In this document: positions 9,241 to 18,318 of the stretch, piece by piece | Layout: every line of letters starts with the position of its first letter | Position numbering within the stretch: position 1 is the stretch's first letter | Source: Sorangium cellulosum | GTDB taxonomy: Bacteria; Myxococcota_A; Polyangia; Polyangiales; Polyangiaceae | Direction: 5' to 3' | DNA length: 36,633 nt | NCBI RefSeq assembly: GCF_001589285.1 | Contig: NZ_JEMA01001018.1 | Coordinates: 1-36,633 of the forward strand | Program-made: the position numbers and the translations under genes | The notes under the pieces: model-generated | What the model was told of the DNA's origin: nothing | Seen by the model: only the letters and a program-made list of their open reading frames with translations | Databases searched by the model: none

Positions 9241-9385
9241 ATGTCAGAGGCCGGGGAGCCCGGCAGGTGCTTCGTCGTCAGGGGCCACGGTGGCCCCGCA
9301 GGTGCTTCGTCGGCCCGGGCCGTGGAGGCCGGCCGGCGCTTCGTCGGTCAGAGGCTGGGGGGCTCGGCGGAGCCTTCGTCGGAGG
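9241..9385. repeat. Short degenerate repeat built on GCTTCGTCG
   Basis: The core GCTTCGTCG (or CCTTCGTCG) recurs at about 9269, 9304, 9338 and 9373, a period of 34-35 bp. The first two copies are extended to GCAGGTGCTTCGTCG. The block covers the gap between the lipoprotein stop and the gcvPB start and runs into the lipoprotein 3' end. The same core, next to GCAGGTG, occurs in the 43-bp minisatellite at 18491-18963. Palindromic segments such as GGGGCCACGGTGGCCCC also lie here. Confidence 0.5.
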
Positions 9386-9950
9386 GTGAGGCAGGCGCCT
9401 CGGGCGCGCCGGACTCCTGGTTCTCGCTGTCCCAGTCGCCGCCGCCGATGTCGGAGCTGCCGGTGCCGCCGATCGACTGGAGGTCCGGCATCATGTTGCG
9501 CTGCTTGACCGCCTCCCAGGGCTCGCCGACCTCGTCCTTGTTGCGGCCGATCTCGCCCACCACCTTGTCGTCGACGTTCTCGCCCTCCGGCCGCTTGTAC
9601 TTGAAGTACCCCCGGCCCTCCTTGGTCGAGTTCGGCCCGATCGCGCCGATGACATGCTCGGTCCAGGAGAACTTGATGAGGTCGCCCGTCACCGAGCCGT
9701 GCAGCTCGCCCCAGCGATCCTTGACGGGCCGGATCCACTTGCCCGAGATGGCGTCGTTGTCCTGCACGAGGTGCAGGTAACCGTAGAGCTCGCTGTAATA
9801 GACCCCCGTCCAGTCGGCGCCTTCGGGCATGTCCCCGGCTTGCACCTTGGCCGTCTTGGGAGCGGGGTTCGAGCTGCAGCCGAGCGCCATCGGGCCTAGC
9901 AGAAGGGCTCCGGCGGCGGCGGCGATCCAGAGCCGTCGCGATACGTTCAT
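9348..9950 (-). CDS. Predicted lipoprotein of unknown function
   Basis: A 200-aa secreted lipoprotein. The N-terminus MNVSRRLWIAAAAGALLLG is a signal peptide ending in a lipobox (MALGC, Cys near residue 25), so it should be lipidated and membrane-attached. The middle (GADWTGVYYSELYGYLHLVQ, ISGKWIRPVKDRWGELHGSV) looks like a lipocalin-like or repeat beta domain that reads as a stand-alone sensor or structural module. The C-terminus is low-complexity Ser/Glu/Gly/Ala. The frame extends upstream to 10085, but ATG 9950 places the signal peptide at the N-terminus. I do not recognise a named family. Confidence 0.8.
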   Translation of the reverse strand: MNVSRRLWIAAAAGALLLGPMALGCSSNPAPKTAKVQAGDMPEGADWTGVYYSELYGYLHLVQDNDAISGKWIRPVKDRWGELHGSVTGDLIKFSWTEHVIGAIGPNSTKEGRGYFKYKRPEGENVDDKVVGEIGRNKDEVGEPWEAVKQRNMMPDLQSIGGTGSSDIGGGDWDSENQESGAPEAPASPSDEGSAEPPSL

Positions 9951-10162
9951 GGCGGCGGAGCCTAGCACAGCACCTACCCGCACCCATACCCCCGCCATGC
10001 GCCCCCGGCATGCGTCCCGCGCGGCCGTTGCGGCGTGTCGGGGACACGCGCCCACCTCGTCTCCTGAAGGAGGAGCGTGACGCACCGTCCAGTGTGTGCT
10101 CGACGGCGTGATTTTCTACTTCCGCCGCTCGAGGAGCGCGGAGCCGCTGTTAAGCTCCCGCC

Positions 10163-11884
10163 ATGCTGAAGTTCTTTGTCTGCAACCGAGGTTCAGTAAT
10201 TCCCGGCAGAACTGCTCTCGTTGTCAGTGCGCTCGCCCTTGCTGCCTGCGAGGGGCAGCTCGGCGGCCTTGACGGCTCTCCGCCGCGCGGCGGTGGCAGC
10301 AGCTCCTCCAGCGGCGGCCCGCGCCCCGTCCCCGGGGGCTCCAAGCCGCTGCCCGTCGCCGCCTCGTGCGCTCCCGCGGCGAGCGGCGGCTCCACCAACG
10401 TCGCGGAGCCCCAGCTCCTGCTCCAGCTCTCCGACGACGACGAGAGCGCCTGGCTCGGCTCGCCGGCGGTCGCCGACCTGGACGGCGACGGCGTGAACGA
10501 GATCCTCGTCACGCACAACGGCAACGTCGTCGCCTGGGGCCCCGACGGCGAGCAGCGGTGGCGGTTCGACGAGTCGCGGCAGCACGGCCGCATCTGGGCG
10601 AGCCCGATCGTCGGGGATTTCCGCGGCGACGAGCAGCTCGAGATCGTGGTCGCCGCGCGCACAACGATCTACATGCTCGACGCGAGCGGCCAGGTGGTGA
10701 GCGGCTGGCCCGTCACCTGGAACGACGAGATCCGCGCCCTCGCCGCGGGCGACGTCGACGGCGACGGCCAGCTCGACGTCGTGGCCGCGAGCACCGACAG
10801 GTCCCCCGACATCCTGATGGCCTTCCACGCGAGCGGGGCGCCTGTCGCGGGCTTCCCGCCGATCGAGAGCGGCACCATCGGGTGCGACGCGCGCCGCAGC
10901 GACGACGCCGAGTGCTGGATCGTGGGCGCCTACGACCAGAACCTGGCCATCGGCGATCTCGACGGAGACGGCTCTCAGGACATCGTCTCGCCGATGGATA
11001 ACTCCTATGCCGGCTTCTATCGCGGCACGGGAGAGGCCTTCGACGCGAATCCCATGTTCCGGAACCGCCCGAAGACGCCGGGCGTGCGGTACATGCACGA
11101 TCTCGAGCTCGCGCAGCAGGGCTTCGGCGACGGCGACGAGCTGCAGGCCTATTTCAAGAACTCGGCCCCTGCGATCGCGGACGTCGACGGCGACGGCAAG
11201 CCGGAGGTCATCATGCTCGCCGCGGCCGAGGACGTCGACATGTCGGACCAGTCCCAGGGCGTCGGCCTCTGGGTGGTCCGCAACGACGCGAGCCGCATCG
11301 ACGGCTGGGAGAGCCCGTTCTACGCGCCGGACTACCTGTCCGGCGGCGAGGATCTCGGCGGCAACATCGTGGCCGCGACGCAGCAGGTGACCGTCGCCGA
11401 TCTCGACGCGACGCGCCCCGGCCCCGAGATGATCTTCGCGGGCCTCGACGGGCGCATCCACGCTGTCTACGCCGACAAGACGGAGTTCTGGGACGTCCAG
11501 TACACGGACAGCACGCAGGTGCTCACGGGCGGCGTCGTTGTCGGGGACCTGTCGGGCGACGGCATCCCCGAGGTCGTGTTCAACACGTACTCGACCGAGG
11601 AGAACCGGAGCCACCTCTTCGTCCTCGACGCGGGCGGCAAGATCCTCCACAAGATCGCGCTGCCGCGGCTCGGCGCCATGCCGGTGCCGACGCTCGCCGA
11701 CGTGAACGGCGACGGGACGATCGAGATCGTCGTGTCGCTCCGCGAGATCGGCTGGATCGACGGGCAGTATCCGGAGCCGTGCACGTATGTGTACACGGTG
11801 CCGCAGTCGTCGGACAACTGCCTGCTCTGGCCGACCGCCCGCGGCAACTACTACCGGAACGGCTGGGTCCGCGGCGCGGACTGA
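10163..11884 (+). CDS. FG-GAP/VCBS repeat lipoprotein
   Basis: A 573-aa cell-surface protein. The signal peptide (TALVVSALALAAC) ends in a lipobox with Cys29. A Gly/Ser/Pro linker (about 38-65) leads to a beta-propeller built of FG-GAP-type repeats with calcium-binding Asp motifs: DLDGDG at 105-110, DVDGDG about 197, DLDGDG about 265, DVDGDG about 340, DLSGDG about 462 and DVNGDG about 513. Such propellers act in adhesion or binding at the surface; no enzymatic motif is visible. ATG 10163 is the only start that keeps the signal peptide at the front. It is divergent from the lipoprotein at 9348-9950 and convergent with hemL, separated from it by two hairpins. Confidence 0.92.
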   Translation: MLKFFVCNRGSVIPGRTALVVSALALAACEGQLGGLDGSPPRGGGSSSSSGGPRPVPGGSKPLPVAASCAPAASGGSTNVAEPQLLLQLSDDDESAWLGSPAVADLDGDGVNEILVTHNGNVVAWGPDGEQRWRFDESRQHGRIWASPIVGDFRGDEQLEIVVAARTTIYMLDASGQVVSGWPVTWNDEIRALAAGDVDGDGQLDVVAASTDRSPDILMAFHASGAPVAGFPPIESGTIGCDARRSDDAECWIVGAYDQNLAIGDLDGDGSQDIVSPMDNSYAGFYRGTGEAFDANPMFRNRPKTPGVRYMHDLELAQQGFGDGDELQAYFKNSAPAIADVDGDGKPEVIMLAAAEDVDMSDQSQGVGLWVVRNDASRIDGWESPFYAPDYLSGGEDLGGNIVAATQQVTVADLDATRPGPEMIFAGLDGRIHAVYADKTEFWDVQYTDSTQVLTGGVVVGDLSGDGIPEVVFNTYSTEENRSHLFVLDAGGKILHKIALPRLGAMPVPTLADVNGDGTIEIVVSLREIGWIDGQYPEPCTYVYTVPQSSDNCLLWPTARGNYYRNGWVRGAD

Positions 11885-11890
11885 CGCGCG

Positions 11891-11925
11891 CCGGGGGAGC
11901 CCGCCCGCGCGGACGGGCTTCCCGG
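11891..11925. terminator. Hairpin after the FG-GAP gene
   Basis: CCGGG-GG-AGCCCG pairs with CGGGCT-TCCCGG around a 10-nt loop, beginning 7 bp after the FG-GAP stop codon. It has no T-run, as is usual for very GC-rich genomes. It probably acts as a terminator for the rightward gene and may work in both directions. Confidence 0.5.
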
Positions 11926-11932
11926 AGCGCAC

Positions 11933-11964
11933 GAAGGGCCGATCGCCGCGGCGGTCGGCCCTTC
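11933..11964. terminator. Bidirectional hairpin between the FG-GAP gene and hemL
   Basis: Perfect 10-bp arms GAAGGGCCGA and TCGGCCCTTC enclose CGCCG/CGGCG, which can extend the stem almost to the tip. It lies in the 130-bp convergent gap, 50 bp from the hemL stop, and most likely terminates both transcripts. No T-run follows. Confidence 0.6.
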
Positions 11965-12014
11965 GCCGTTCTGGCCTCGCTCCGCGGCTCCCGGCGCGCG
12001 GACCGCCGCGGCCC

Positions 12015-13331
12015 TCAGGCCGCGAGCGCCTCGCGGCAGGCGGCGACCGTCCGCGCGATGTCCTCTTCCGTGTGCGCGCCGCTCAGGAACGCCGCCTCGT
12101 ACTGCGACGGGGGCCAGTAGACGCCGCGCGCGAGCATCCCGGCGTGGAAGGCGCTGAAGCGCTTCGTGTCCGAGGTGGAGGCGTCGGCCCAGGAGCGGAC
12201 CGGGCCCTTCATGAAGAAGAGCGTGATCATGGAGCCGACCCGCTGGACGCACGCGTCCACGCCGGCGTCCTTGGCGGCGGCCCGGAGGCCGTCCTCGAGC
12301 GCGGCGCCGAGCTTCTCGAGCCGCTCGTAGAGGTCGGGCGTGAGGCGCTCGAGGGTCGCGAGCCCCGCCGAGACGGCGATCGGGTTGCCGCTGAGCGTGC
12401 CGGCCTGGTACACGGGGCCGAGCGGCGAGACGACGCGCATCACGTCGGCGCGGCCGCCGTAGGCCGCGAGCGGCATGCCGCCTCCGACGATCTTGCCGAG
12501 CGTGGTCAGGTCGGGCCGGAGGCCGAAGCGCTCCTGCGCGCCGCCGCGGGCGAGCCGGCAGCCGGTCATCACCTCGTCGAAGATCGAGAGCGCGCCGTGC
12601 TTGCGGCAGAGGTCGATGACGAGGGCGAGGAAGCCGGGCTCCGGCGGGACGCAGCCCATGTTGCCGACGACGGGCTCGAGGATGACGGCGGCGATGTCGC
12701 CGCCGCGGGCGGCGAAGGTGGCCTCGAGGGCGGCGGGGTCGTTGTAGGGCAGCGACAGCGTGGCGCGGGCGACGCTCTCGGGGACGCCGGCGGAGTCGGG
12801 CGCGCCGAAGGTGGCGAGCCCGCTGCCGGCCTTGACCAGCAGGTGATCGGCGTGGCCGTGGTAGCAGCCCTCGAACTTGATGATCGCGTCGCGGCGGGTG
12901 AAGCCGCGCGCCACGCGGATGGCGCTCATGGTCGCCTCGGTGCCGCTCGAGACGCAGCGCAGCATGTCGATGCTCGGGTAGAGCTCGCGGATCGTCTCGG
13001 CGAAGCGCACCTCGAGCTCGGTCGGCGCGCCGAACGAGAGGCCGCGGAGGGCGGCGTCGCGGACGGCCTCGACCACGGCGGGGTTCGCGTGGCCGAGGAT
13101 GGCCGGCCCCCAGGAGCCGACGTAATCGATGTACTCGGCGCCGTCGGCGTCGAACAGCCGCGCTCCCTGCGCGCGGGCGATGAAGACGGGGTCGCCGCCG
13201 ACGGCGCGGAAGGCCCGCACCGGGCTGTTCACGCCGCCGGGCAGGACGGCGGCGGCGCGGTCGAACAGGGCTCGGGAGGCCGGGGCTCGGCCCCCGCGGG
13301 CGGGCGGAGGGGCGCTGGTCGCGTTCGTCAT
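12015..13331 (-). CDS. hemL: Glutamate-1-semialdehyde 2,1-aminomutase
   Basis: Class-III PLP aminotransferase that converts glutamate-1-semialdehyde to 5-aminolevulinate, the first committed tetrapyrrole intermediate of the C5 pathway. The 438-aa length matches the family. Motifs: [11 protein letters not shown] (31-41), [16 protein letters not shown] (69-84), [15 protein letters not shown] (128-142), GCYHGH (155-160), FDEVMTGCR (Asp252) and the PLP lysine in [12 protein letters not shown] (Lys280). ATG 13331 gives the normal N-terminus; the frame is open further upstream but that part is Arg/Pro-rich and unlike the family. It is a single gene, divergent from the kinase at 13627. Confidence 0.96.
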   Translation of the reverse strand: MTNATSAPPPARGGRAPASRALFDRAAAVLPGGVNSPVRAFRAVGGDPVFIARAQGARLFDADGAEYIDYVGSWGPAILGHANPAVVEAVRDAALRGLSFGAPTELEVRFAETIRELYPSIDMLRCVSSGTEATMSAIRVARGFTRRDAIIKFEGCYHGHADHLLVKAGSGLATFGAPDSAGVPESVARATLSLPYNDPAALEATFAARGGDIAAVILEPVVGNMGCVPPEPGFLALVIDLCRKHGALSIFDEVMTGCRLARGGAQERFGLRPDLTTLGKIVGGGMPLAAYGGRADVMRVVSPLGPVYQAGTLSGNPIAVSAGLATLERLTPDLYERLEKLGAALEDGLRAAAKDAGVDACVQRVGSMITLFFMKGPVRSWADASTSDTKRFSAFHAGMLARGVYWPPSQYEAAFLSGAHTEEDIARTVAACREALAA

Positions 13332-13626
13332 CGTGCTCGGGCCATAGCAGGGGCACGGCGGGGGGGCGACGCGGATCAGGGCGCGGGGCGCAGGGCGCAG
13401 GGCGCCGGGGCGCGGTCCGGGGTTGCGCGTCATGGCGCCGCGGCGCCGTGCGTTGGGGGCGCCGGCGGTCGGCGGCGCGCGTGCGTCCCTGGGTCCACAC
13501 GATGCTTTGCGGCGCGGTCGCGCTTGGCTATGGTGAACGCCTGGAGAGAGGGGGCCGCGATCTGCGGCCCGGGCTGCTCCTGGAGACCGCGGGCGCGGCT
13601 CCCCGAGCACCAGCATCTGGTGAGCC
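13332..13626. other. Divergent intergenic region between hemL and a kinase gene
   Basis: 295 bp that must hold promoters for both genes. A weak pair TTGCGG (13507-13512) and TATGGT (13529-13534), 16 bp apart, points toward the kinase gene; its match to a housekeeping promoter is only moderate. Nothing else recognisable was seen. Confidence 0.3.
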
Positions 13627-15120
13627 ATGCGGATCTCCGAGGACCCCGCTCCGGGGCAGCGTCTCGGGCGATATGAGCTTTTGCGCCTCATCGGCGAGGG
13701 CGGGATGGCCCAGGTGTGGGCCGCGCGCATGGAGGGCTCCCGCGGCTTCCACAAGGTCGTCGCGCTGAAGACGCTGATCCCGGCGCTCGCGAACGACCCG
13801 CAGTTTCAGCGCATGTTCCTCGACGAGGCGAACCTCGCCTCGAAGATCCACCACCGCAACGTCGTCGAGATCCTCGACCTCGGCGACACCGACGGCGTGC
13901 TCTTCCTCGTGATGGAGTGGATCGACGGGCAGACGATGCAGCGGCTGCTCCGGCCGGGGCTGCGCCCGATGCCGATCTCCCCGGCGATCGCCGCGCGCGT
14001 CGTGGCCGACGCGGCGCACGGGCTGCACGCGGCGCACGAGCTCCACGACGAGCGCGGGGAGCCGCTCGGCATCGTGCACCGGGACGTCTGCCCGCAGAAC
14101 ATCTTGATCGACCGCGACGGCACGGTGAAGGTGGCCGATTTCGGGATCGTGAAGGCGTTCGAGCGGCTGGGCGACACGACGCAGACAGGCGAGATCAAGG
14201 GCAAGGGCGAGTACATGTCGCCCGAGCAGGCGCAGGGGTACCCGGTCGATCGCCGCTCGGACATCTTCTCGCTCGGCGTCGTGCTCTTCGAGGCGGTCAC
14301 GGGCGCGCTCCCGTTCCAGGTGCTGCACGACCTGGTGCTGCCGCAGACAGGGGTGCCGGAGCCGCCGCGCCCCACGCTCATCGCGCCGCATTGCCCGCGC
14401 GAGCTGGAGGAGATCATCCTGAAGGCGCTCGCGCGCGATCCGCGGCAGCGCTTCCAGACGGCGGGCGAGATGGCGAGCGCGCTGGAGGACTTCCTCATGC
14501 GCCGGTCGGGCGTGATGACGACCGCGCAGGTGGCCGAGCTCCTGATCGCGCGCTGCGGCGACGCGATGGATGAGGAGCGGCAGAAGATCGCGGGCGCGAC
14601 AGCGCCGCAGCAGCGCCAGGGGTGGCGGCCGAAGCCCGGCGCGACGCTGAGCGCGGGGCCGGCCTCCGAGGGCCGGTCGCGGGGCGCGCGGACGGATCCG
14701 CGGCGGGGGATCGGCGGGCTGATGCGCGCCGGCAGCGACGCGCTGCGCCCGGTGGCGCTGCCGTGGCTCGTGGCGTCGGTGTCGACGGGGGTGGCGGTCG
14801 CGTCGCTCATGTTCGTCGCGCTGAGCCGGCCGCGGGAGCACCGGCCGCTCCTGGATCCGATCGCGGTGCAGGTCCAGCCGAGCGCCGCGGTGGTGCGGCT
14901 GAACGACGTGGTGCTCGGCGTGGGCAGCCAGGTCATCGCCCGGCCGAAGCCGGGGGTGTCGCTCTCGGTGGAGGCGCGATCGAGCGACGGCGTCGCGCAG
15001 AAGGTCGAGATCACGTCGGAGTCCCCCGCGCGCATCCAGCTCAACCTGGAGGGGCCGGGCGAGCCAGGGCCCGGGACGCCCGCGCCGTCGCGCAGCGGCG
15101 GAGCGCCGGCGCCGAAGTAG
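13627..15120 (+). CDS. Membrane-anchored Ser/Thr protein kinase
   Basis: A 497-aa Hanks-type kinase. Glycine loop IGEGGMAQV (22-30), catalytic Lys48 in VALKT, catalytic loop HRDVCPQN (152-159, Asp154), DFG 172-174, MSPEQ at 198-202 and [14 protein letters not shown] for the F-helix. The cysteine variant of HRD-V-x-PQN is a myxobacterial hallmark. A basic, flexible linker (about 325-375) leads to one membrane segment ([20 protein letters not shown], about 377-400). An outer domain of about 90 residues follows, with a PEGA-like pattern ([20 protein letters not shown]) and a Pro/Gly/Ser tail. It would sense outside and phosphorylate inside. It converges on the acetyltransferase gene with 15 bp between stops. 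Confidence 0.94.
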   Translation: MRISEDPAPGQRLGRYELLRLIGEGGMAQVWAARMEGSRGFHKVVALKTLIPALANDPQFQRMFLDEANLASKIHHRNVVEILDLGDTDGVLFLVMEWIDGQTMQRLLRPGLRPMPISPAIAARVVADAAHGLHAAHELHDERGEPLGIVHRDVCPQNILIDRDGTVKVADFGIVKAFERLGDTTQTGEIKGKGEYMSPEQAQGYPVDRRSDIFSLGVVLFEAVTGALPFQVLHDLVLPQTGVPEPPRPTLIAPHCPRELEEIILKALARDPRQRFQTAGEMASALEDFLMRRSGVMTTAQVAELLIARCGDAMDEERQKIAGATAPQQRQGWRPKPGATLSAGPASEGRSRGARTDPRRGIGGLMRAGSDALRPVALPWLVASVSTGVAVASLMFVALSRPREHRPLLDPIAVQVQPSAAVVRLNDVVLGVGSQVIARPKPGVSLSVEARSSDGVAQKVEITSESPARIQLNLEGPGEPGPGTPAPSRSGGAPAPK

Positions 15121-15135
15121 GCGCGAGCGCGCGGG

Positions 15136-15699
15136 TCACGTCGCGGCGGCCTGGAGCTCTCCGCGCAGGAGCCCGTAGACCGCTGTGTCGGTGAACCGCC
15201 CATCGTAGTACCAGTTCTGCCGCTGCTGCCCCTCGCGCGTGAAGCCGAGCCGCTCGAGCACGCGGGCGCTGGCGCGGTTCTCGGGGTCGAGCTGGGCCTC
15301 GACGCGGTGGAGATCCATCGATTCGAAGCCGAAGGGGAGCATGGCGCGCAGCGCCTCGGTCATGATGCCCTGGCCCCAGAACGCGGGCAGGAGCCCGTAG
15401 CCGATCTCTGCCCAGCGATGGGGCTTGTTCCAGCGCCAGAAGCCGCCGTTCCCGATGAGCTCTCCGCCCTCCTTGAGGGTGATGCCCCAGTAGATCGAGG
15501 TGTTCTCGCGGATGCCGGCGCTGACGACCGCGAGGTTCTGCTCCGAGTCGGCAATCGAGCTGTCGGGCGCCCGGCCGGTGTAGCGCGTCACCTCCGGATC
15601 CGACCGGATACGGAAGAGGCGCTCGACGTCGGCGGGCTCGAGCGCGCGGAGCCGGAGGCGAGGCGTCGTGAGGACGGGGAACGGGTCGAACGATGCCAT
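15136..15699 (-). CDS. GNAT-family N-acetyltransferase, RimJ/RimL-like
   Basis: A 187-aa protein of the GNAT fold, which moves acetyl from acetyl-CoA to an amine. It opens with TPRLRLRALEPADVERLF, typical of the RimJ/RimL group. Motif A, which binds acetyl-CoA, is degenerate around IGYGLLPAFWGQGIMTEA (about 94-111, with the Q-x-G-I core). HRVEAQLDPENRASARVLERLGF (about 128-150) is the characteristic end of these enzymes. Members acetylate ribosomal-protein N-termini or small amines and antibiotics; the substrate here is not known. ATG 15699 is well supported by the family N-terminus. Confidence 0.9.
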   Translation of the reverse strand: MASFDPFPVLTTPRLRLRALEPADVERLFRIRSDPEVTRYTGRAPDSSIADSEQNLAVVSAGIRENTSIYWGITLKEGGELIGNGGFWRWNKPHRWAEIGYGLLPAFWGQGIMTEALRAMLPFGFESMDLHRVEAQLDPENRASARVLERLGFTREGQQRQNWYYDGRFTDTAVYGLLRGELQAAAT

Positions 15700-15805
15700 C
15701 GGCGGATGGCATCAGCGCAGCCGGCCGGGCGTCAAGCGGGGGGCACGAGGCCGCGGGCTTGACGGCGCTGCGCCCGCGGCCGAGATCTGCCGGGGAGGAC
15801 TTCGC

Positions 15806-16441
15806 ATGGCGCCGCTCGAGGATCCGCGTCCGGAGCAGCTCGCCGCGATCGAGGGGGTGGCGGAGGGCGCCGCGATCGAGCTGGCGGAGGAGGGCGCCGC
15901 GATCGGGGTGGCGGAGGAGAGCGCCGCGATCGAGGCGCTGGCGGAGGAGGGCGCCGCGATCGAGCTGGCGGACGGCGCTGCCGGCGGCGAGCGCGTCGCA
16001 GGGGCGGCCGGGGCGGCCGGGGCGGCGGGGCGCCGCGTCCGCTTTGCCCGCGGGGTCTCCGAGATGCCCGGCGAGCGCGCCGTGGTGGTGCTGCACGAGG
16101 ACACGATCCTTCGCTGGCGGCCCACGCCGGACCCGCCGGCAGGCGCGCTCGCGCGGCTCTCCGAGGTGGCCGTGGGCGCGGCGATCGCTGTCGAGCACGG
16201 GGGCACCTGGGACGAGGGGCTCGTCCTCGGCCGCGTGGTGCGCCCGGCGCGCGCCGGCGGCTTCCGGGTGGACGGCGACGTGGAGCGCTACCCGTCCATC
16301 GCCGAAGCCGAGCGAGCGCACGGGCCTCTCGAGGCGGGCGACCCGCAGGAGCCGCCGGCGAGGAACGGCGATCCGGTGTTCGAGCTGGGCGAGCCGATGG
16401 GCCGCGACGCGCGCGGGCTCGCCCGCAGGGCGAGGAGATAG
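15806..16441 (+). CDS. Hypothetical protein with an acidic N-terminal repeat
   Basis: A 211-aa protein. ATG 15806 is preceded by GGGGAGG at 7-nt spacing, a good ribosome site that decides the start within a longer open frame. Residues 14-55 are a low-complexity repeat of about 9-11 aa units (EGAAIELAEE and variants, four copies), encoded by similar DNA units around GGCGCCGCGATCGAG. A Gly/Ala run follows. From about residue 75 the sequence is a normal globular domain (RRVRFARGVSEMPGERAVVVLHEDT). It ends with an acidic/Arg-rich tail. No signal peptide or membrane segment. I do not recognise the family. Confidence 0.65.
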   Translation: MAPLEDPRPEQLAAIEGVAEGAAIELAEEGAAIGVAEESAAIEALAEEGAAIELADGAAGGERVAGAAGAAGAAGRRVRFARGVSEMPGERAVVVLHEDTILRWRPTPDPPAGALARLSEVAVGAAIAVEHGGTWDEGLVLGRVVRPARAGGFRVDGDVERYPSIAEAERAHGPLEAGDPQEPPARNGDPVFELGEPMGRDARGLARRARR

Positions 16442-16498
16442 CCGCGGCGTGCACCCGCAGACGCGCTGCCCCGCGGGCGCCCTGGCCTGCCGCGTGGG

Positions 16499-17134
16499 TC
16501 AGCCGAGCTCGCCGAGCGCGTCGCCGCGCGCTTCGGCCCAGCTTTCGCGGCTGCGCAGCCGTTCGCGGTAGGCGATCACGTTCGGCCATCGCTCGGCGTC
16601 GTCGAGGCCCGAGCCGCGGAGCATCGCGAGGGCGGCGCCCAGGGCGCAGTCCGTGAGCGACATGGAGCTCTTGAGCAGGTACTGCTTCTCATCGAGCTCT
16701 GCCTCGAGCAGATCGAGCGAGCGCGTGACCTCGTCGACGGCCCGCTGGAGGACCGCCTCGGCGGGGGCGGGGAAGCCCGTCCTCGGCGCGACGATGTTGG
16801 TCCACCAGATGACGCCGCAGTGCGGGGTCAGGTGCGCGCTGTCGAAGAACAGCCACTGGAGCGCCCTGGCCTCGGACGTCGGCACGTCAGGCCAGCGCGT
16901 CGTGCCGTGGGTGCGCCCGAGGTAGGCGATGATGGCGTTCGACTCCCGGAGCACGAGCGGGCCGTCCTCGAGGACGGGCACCTTCCGGTGCGGGTTCAGC
17001 CGGGCGAACGTCTCGGCCCGCTGCTCGCCTCGGAACAGGTCGACCTCGACCGGCTCGTAGGCGAGCCCGAGCTCGGCGAGGGCGAGGCGGACCTTGAGCG
17101 CGTTGGGCGAGCGGAGGAACGTGTAGAGGCGCAT
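16499..17134 (-). CDS. Glutathione S-transferase family protein
   Basis: A 211-aa cytosolic GST-type protein. The thioredoxin-like N-domain (MRLYTFLRSPNALKVRLAL) includes the Ser at position 9 that usually activates glutathione in this class, then NPHRKVPVLEDGPLVLRESNAI (about 48-69), the glutathione gamma-glutamyl site with the cis-Pro and the E-S pair. The C-terminal helical domain (about 90-205) includes SLTDCALGAAL, the conserved N-capping region (S/T-x-x-D). ATG 17134 gives the typical start. It converges on the hypothetical gene ending at 16441. Likely roles are detoxification or a related conjugation; substrate unknown. Confidence 0.9.
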   Translation of the reverse strand: MRLYTFLRSPNALKVRLALAELGLAYEPVEVDLFRGEQRAETFARLNPHRKVPVLEDGPLVLRESNAIIAYLGRTHGTTRWPDVPTSEARALQWLFFDSAHLTPHCGVIWWTNIVAPRTGFPAPAEAVLQRAVDEVTRSLDLLEAELDEKQYLLKSSMSLTDCALGAALAMLRGSGLDDAERWPNVIAYRERLRSRESWAEARGDALGELG

Positions 17135-17223
17135 GCCGATGCCGTAGCGCAACGGACCGGAGGGCACGAGCGGCGCGATGGAGGGGGATGGAGGAGCGCC
17201 GCAGGGGAGCGCGCGCGTCCGGA

Positions 17224-18105
17224 TCAGGCGATGCCGATGACGGGCGGCACGACGGGAGCGGCTTCGGGCTTCACGGCGCCGGCATCCGGCTTCGTGTCGC
17301 CCTTCTCGGGCCGGGGGGACGCCGGCGCGGAGCGCGTCGCCGTGTACAGGTTGGGGAAGCGGCCCTCGGGATCGTCGTAATAGAAGAGGAACCGGCCGAC
17401 GCGGACGGCCTCGTCGTAATGGCGGAAGAGCAGCTTGGCGGCGCGCGCCTGGTAGCCTTTCCAGAGCGTCTGCTCGGGCGTCGTCGTGGCGCCGAGCAGG
17501 CGGAGGATCTGCTCCGCCAGGGCGCTCGCTTCCTTCTCGTCCTCGCCGCGAAAGTTCCGCTTGTCGTCCTGTATCGCCTCGCGGTGCTTCCGGTACATGT
17601 CGGCGGCGGCGGACAGGTCGTTGGCGAGGTCGAGGTGGCCGCTGCCCGCGCGCAGGTGCGCGAGCTGCGCGGTCGCCTCTGCGTCGCCGTCGAGGTGGTA
17701 CTCGAGCGTCTTCAGCATGCGCGCGCGCGTCTCGTAGGCGCGCTCGACGAGGGAGGGCGGGAGCGCCGCGCCGGAATGCGTGGCCGAGGTGAGGAGGAGC
17801 TTGTGTCGAGCGAACCATGTCGCCCACGCGACGCTCTCGAGCCCCTCGAGCAGCGCGGCGTCGAGCGCGCCCGCCGCGGCGATGGCCGCGATGCGCTGGC
17901 GCAGCTCGGGCGCGGAGAGCGCCTTGGCCACGCCGATGGCCTGCACGGCCGCTGCCTGGAGATCGAGTCGCGGCGTCTCCAGCCCGGCGAGCGGTATCGC
18001 GTCGAGGTTGGGCTTCGCGCGGTGGAAGGCCGCCTCGGCGATATGGAGCTGGGTGGGCTCGACGGCGGGTGTCCCTGATTTTTTCGGGCTTTTGGGTTTG
18101 GACAT
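17224..18105 (-). CDS. Hypothetical helical protein
   Basis: A 293-aa protein beginning with a Lys/Pro-rich stretch (MSKPKSPKKSG) and otherwise rich in Ala, Leu and Glu, suggesting an all-helical fold. Notable parts are ELRQRIAAIAAAG (about 65), ADMYRKHREAIQDDKRNFRGEDEKEA (about 165-190) and KGYQARAAKLLFRHYDEAVRVGRFLFYYD (about 210-240). The last 40 residues are Pro/Ala/Glu-rich and disordered. No signal peptide. The frame is open for another 340 codons upstream, but that part is translated minisatellite and is not taken as coding; ATG 18105 is the first start outside it. No strong ribosome site precedes it. I do not recognise the family; codon use supports a real gene. Confidence 0.75.
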   Translation of the reverse strand: MSKPKSPKKSGTPAVEPTQLHIAEAAFHRAKPNLDAIPLAGLETPRLDLQAAAVQAIGVAKALSAPELRQRIAAIAAAGALDAALLEGLESVAWATWFARHKLLLTSATHSGAALPPSLVERAYETRARMLKTLEYHLDGDAEATAQLAHLRAGSGHLDLANDLSAAADMYRKHREAIQDDKRNFRGEDEKEASALAEQILRLLGATTTPEQTLWKGYQARAAKLLFRHYDEAVRVGRFLFYYDDPEGRFPNLYTATRSAPASPRPEKGDTKPDAGAVKPEAAPVVPPVIGIA

Positions 18106-18318
18106 GAGTGCAAGGACTAAGTCGCGCCGGCGCGCGTGTCGCGGGCGAGCACGAAACGGGCGCGATTCAGAAACATGATCGTGCGGTTGCATGCCGGCAG
18201 CGGGGAGGCCGCAGGCGGCCTGGGGAACGAGCGTCGTGGCGGGGAGCTGGACATCGCGCTGAGCACCGAGGCGGGAGGAGCAGACGGCGCTCCGGCCGGT
18301 GCCGCGGCTGACCGACGG

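Noticed and set aside
7808..9508. 566-aa frame antisense to gcvPB
   Set aside because: It lies opposite a well-recognised enzyme and has no domain of its own.
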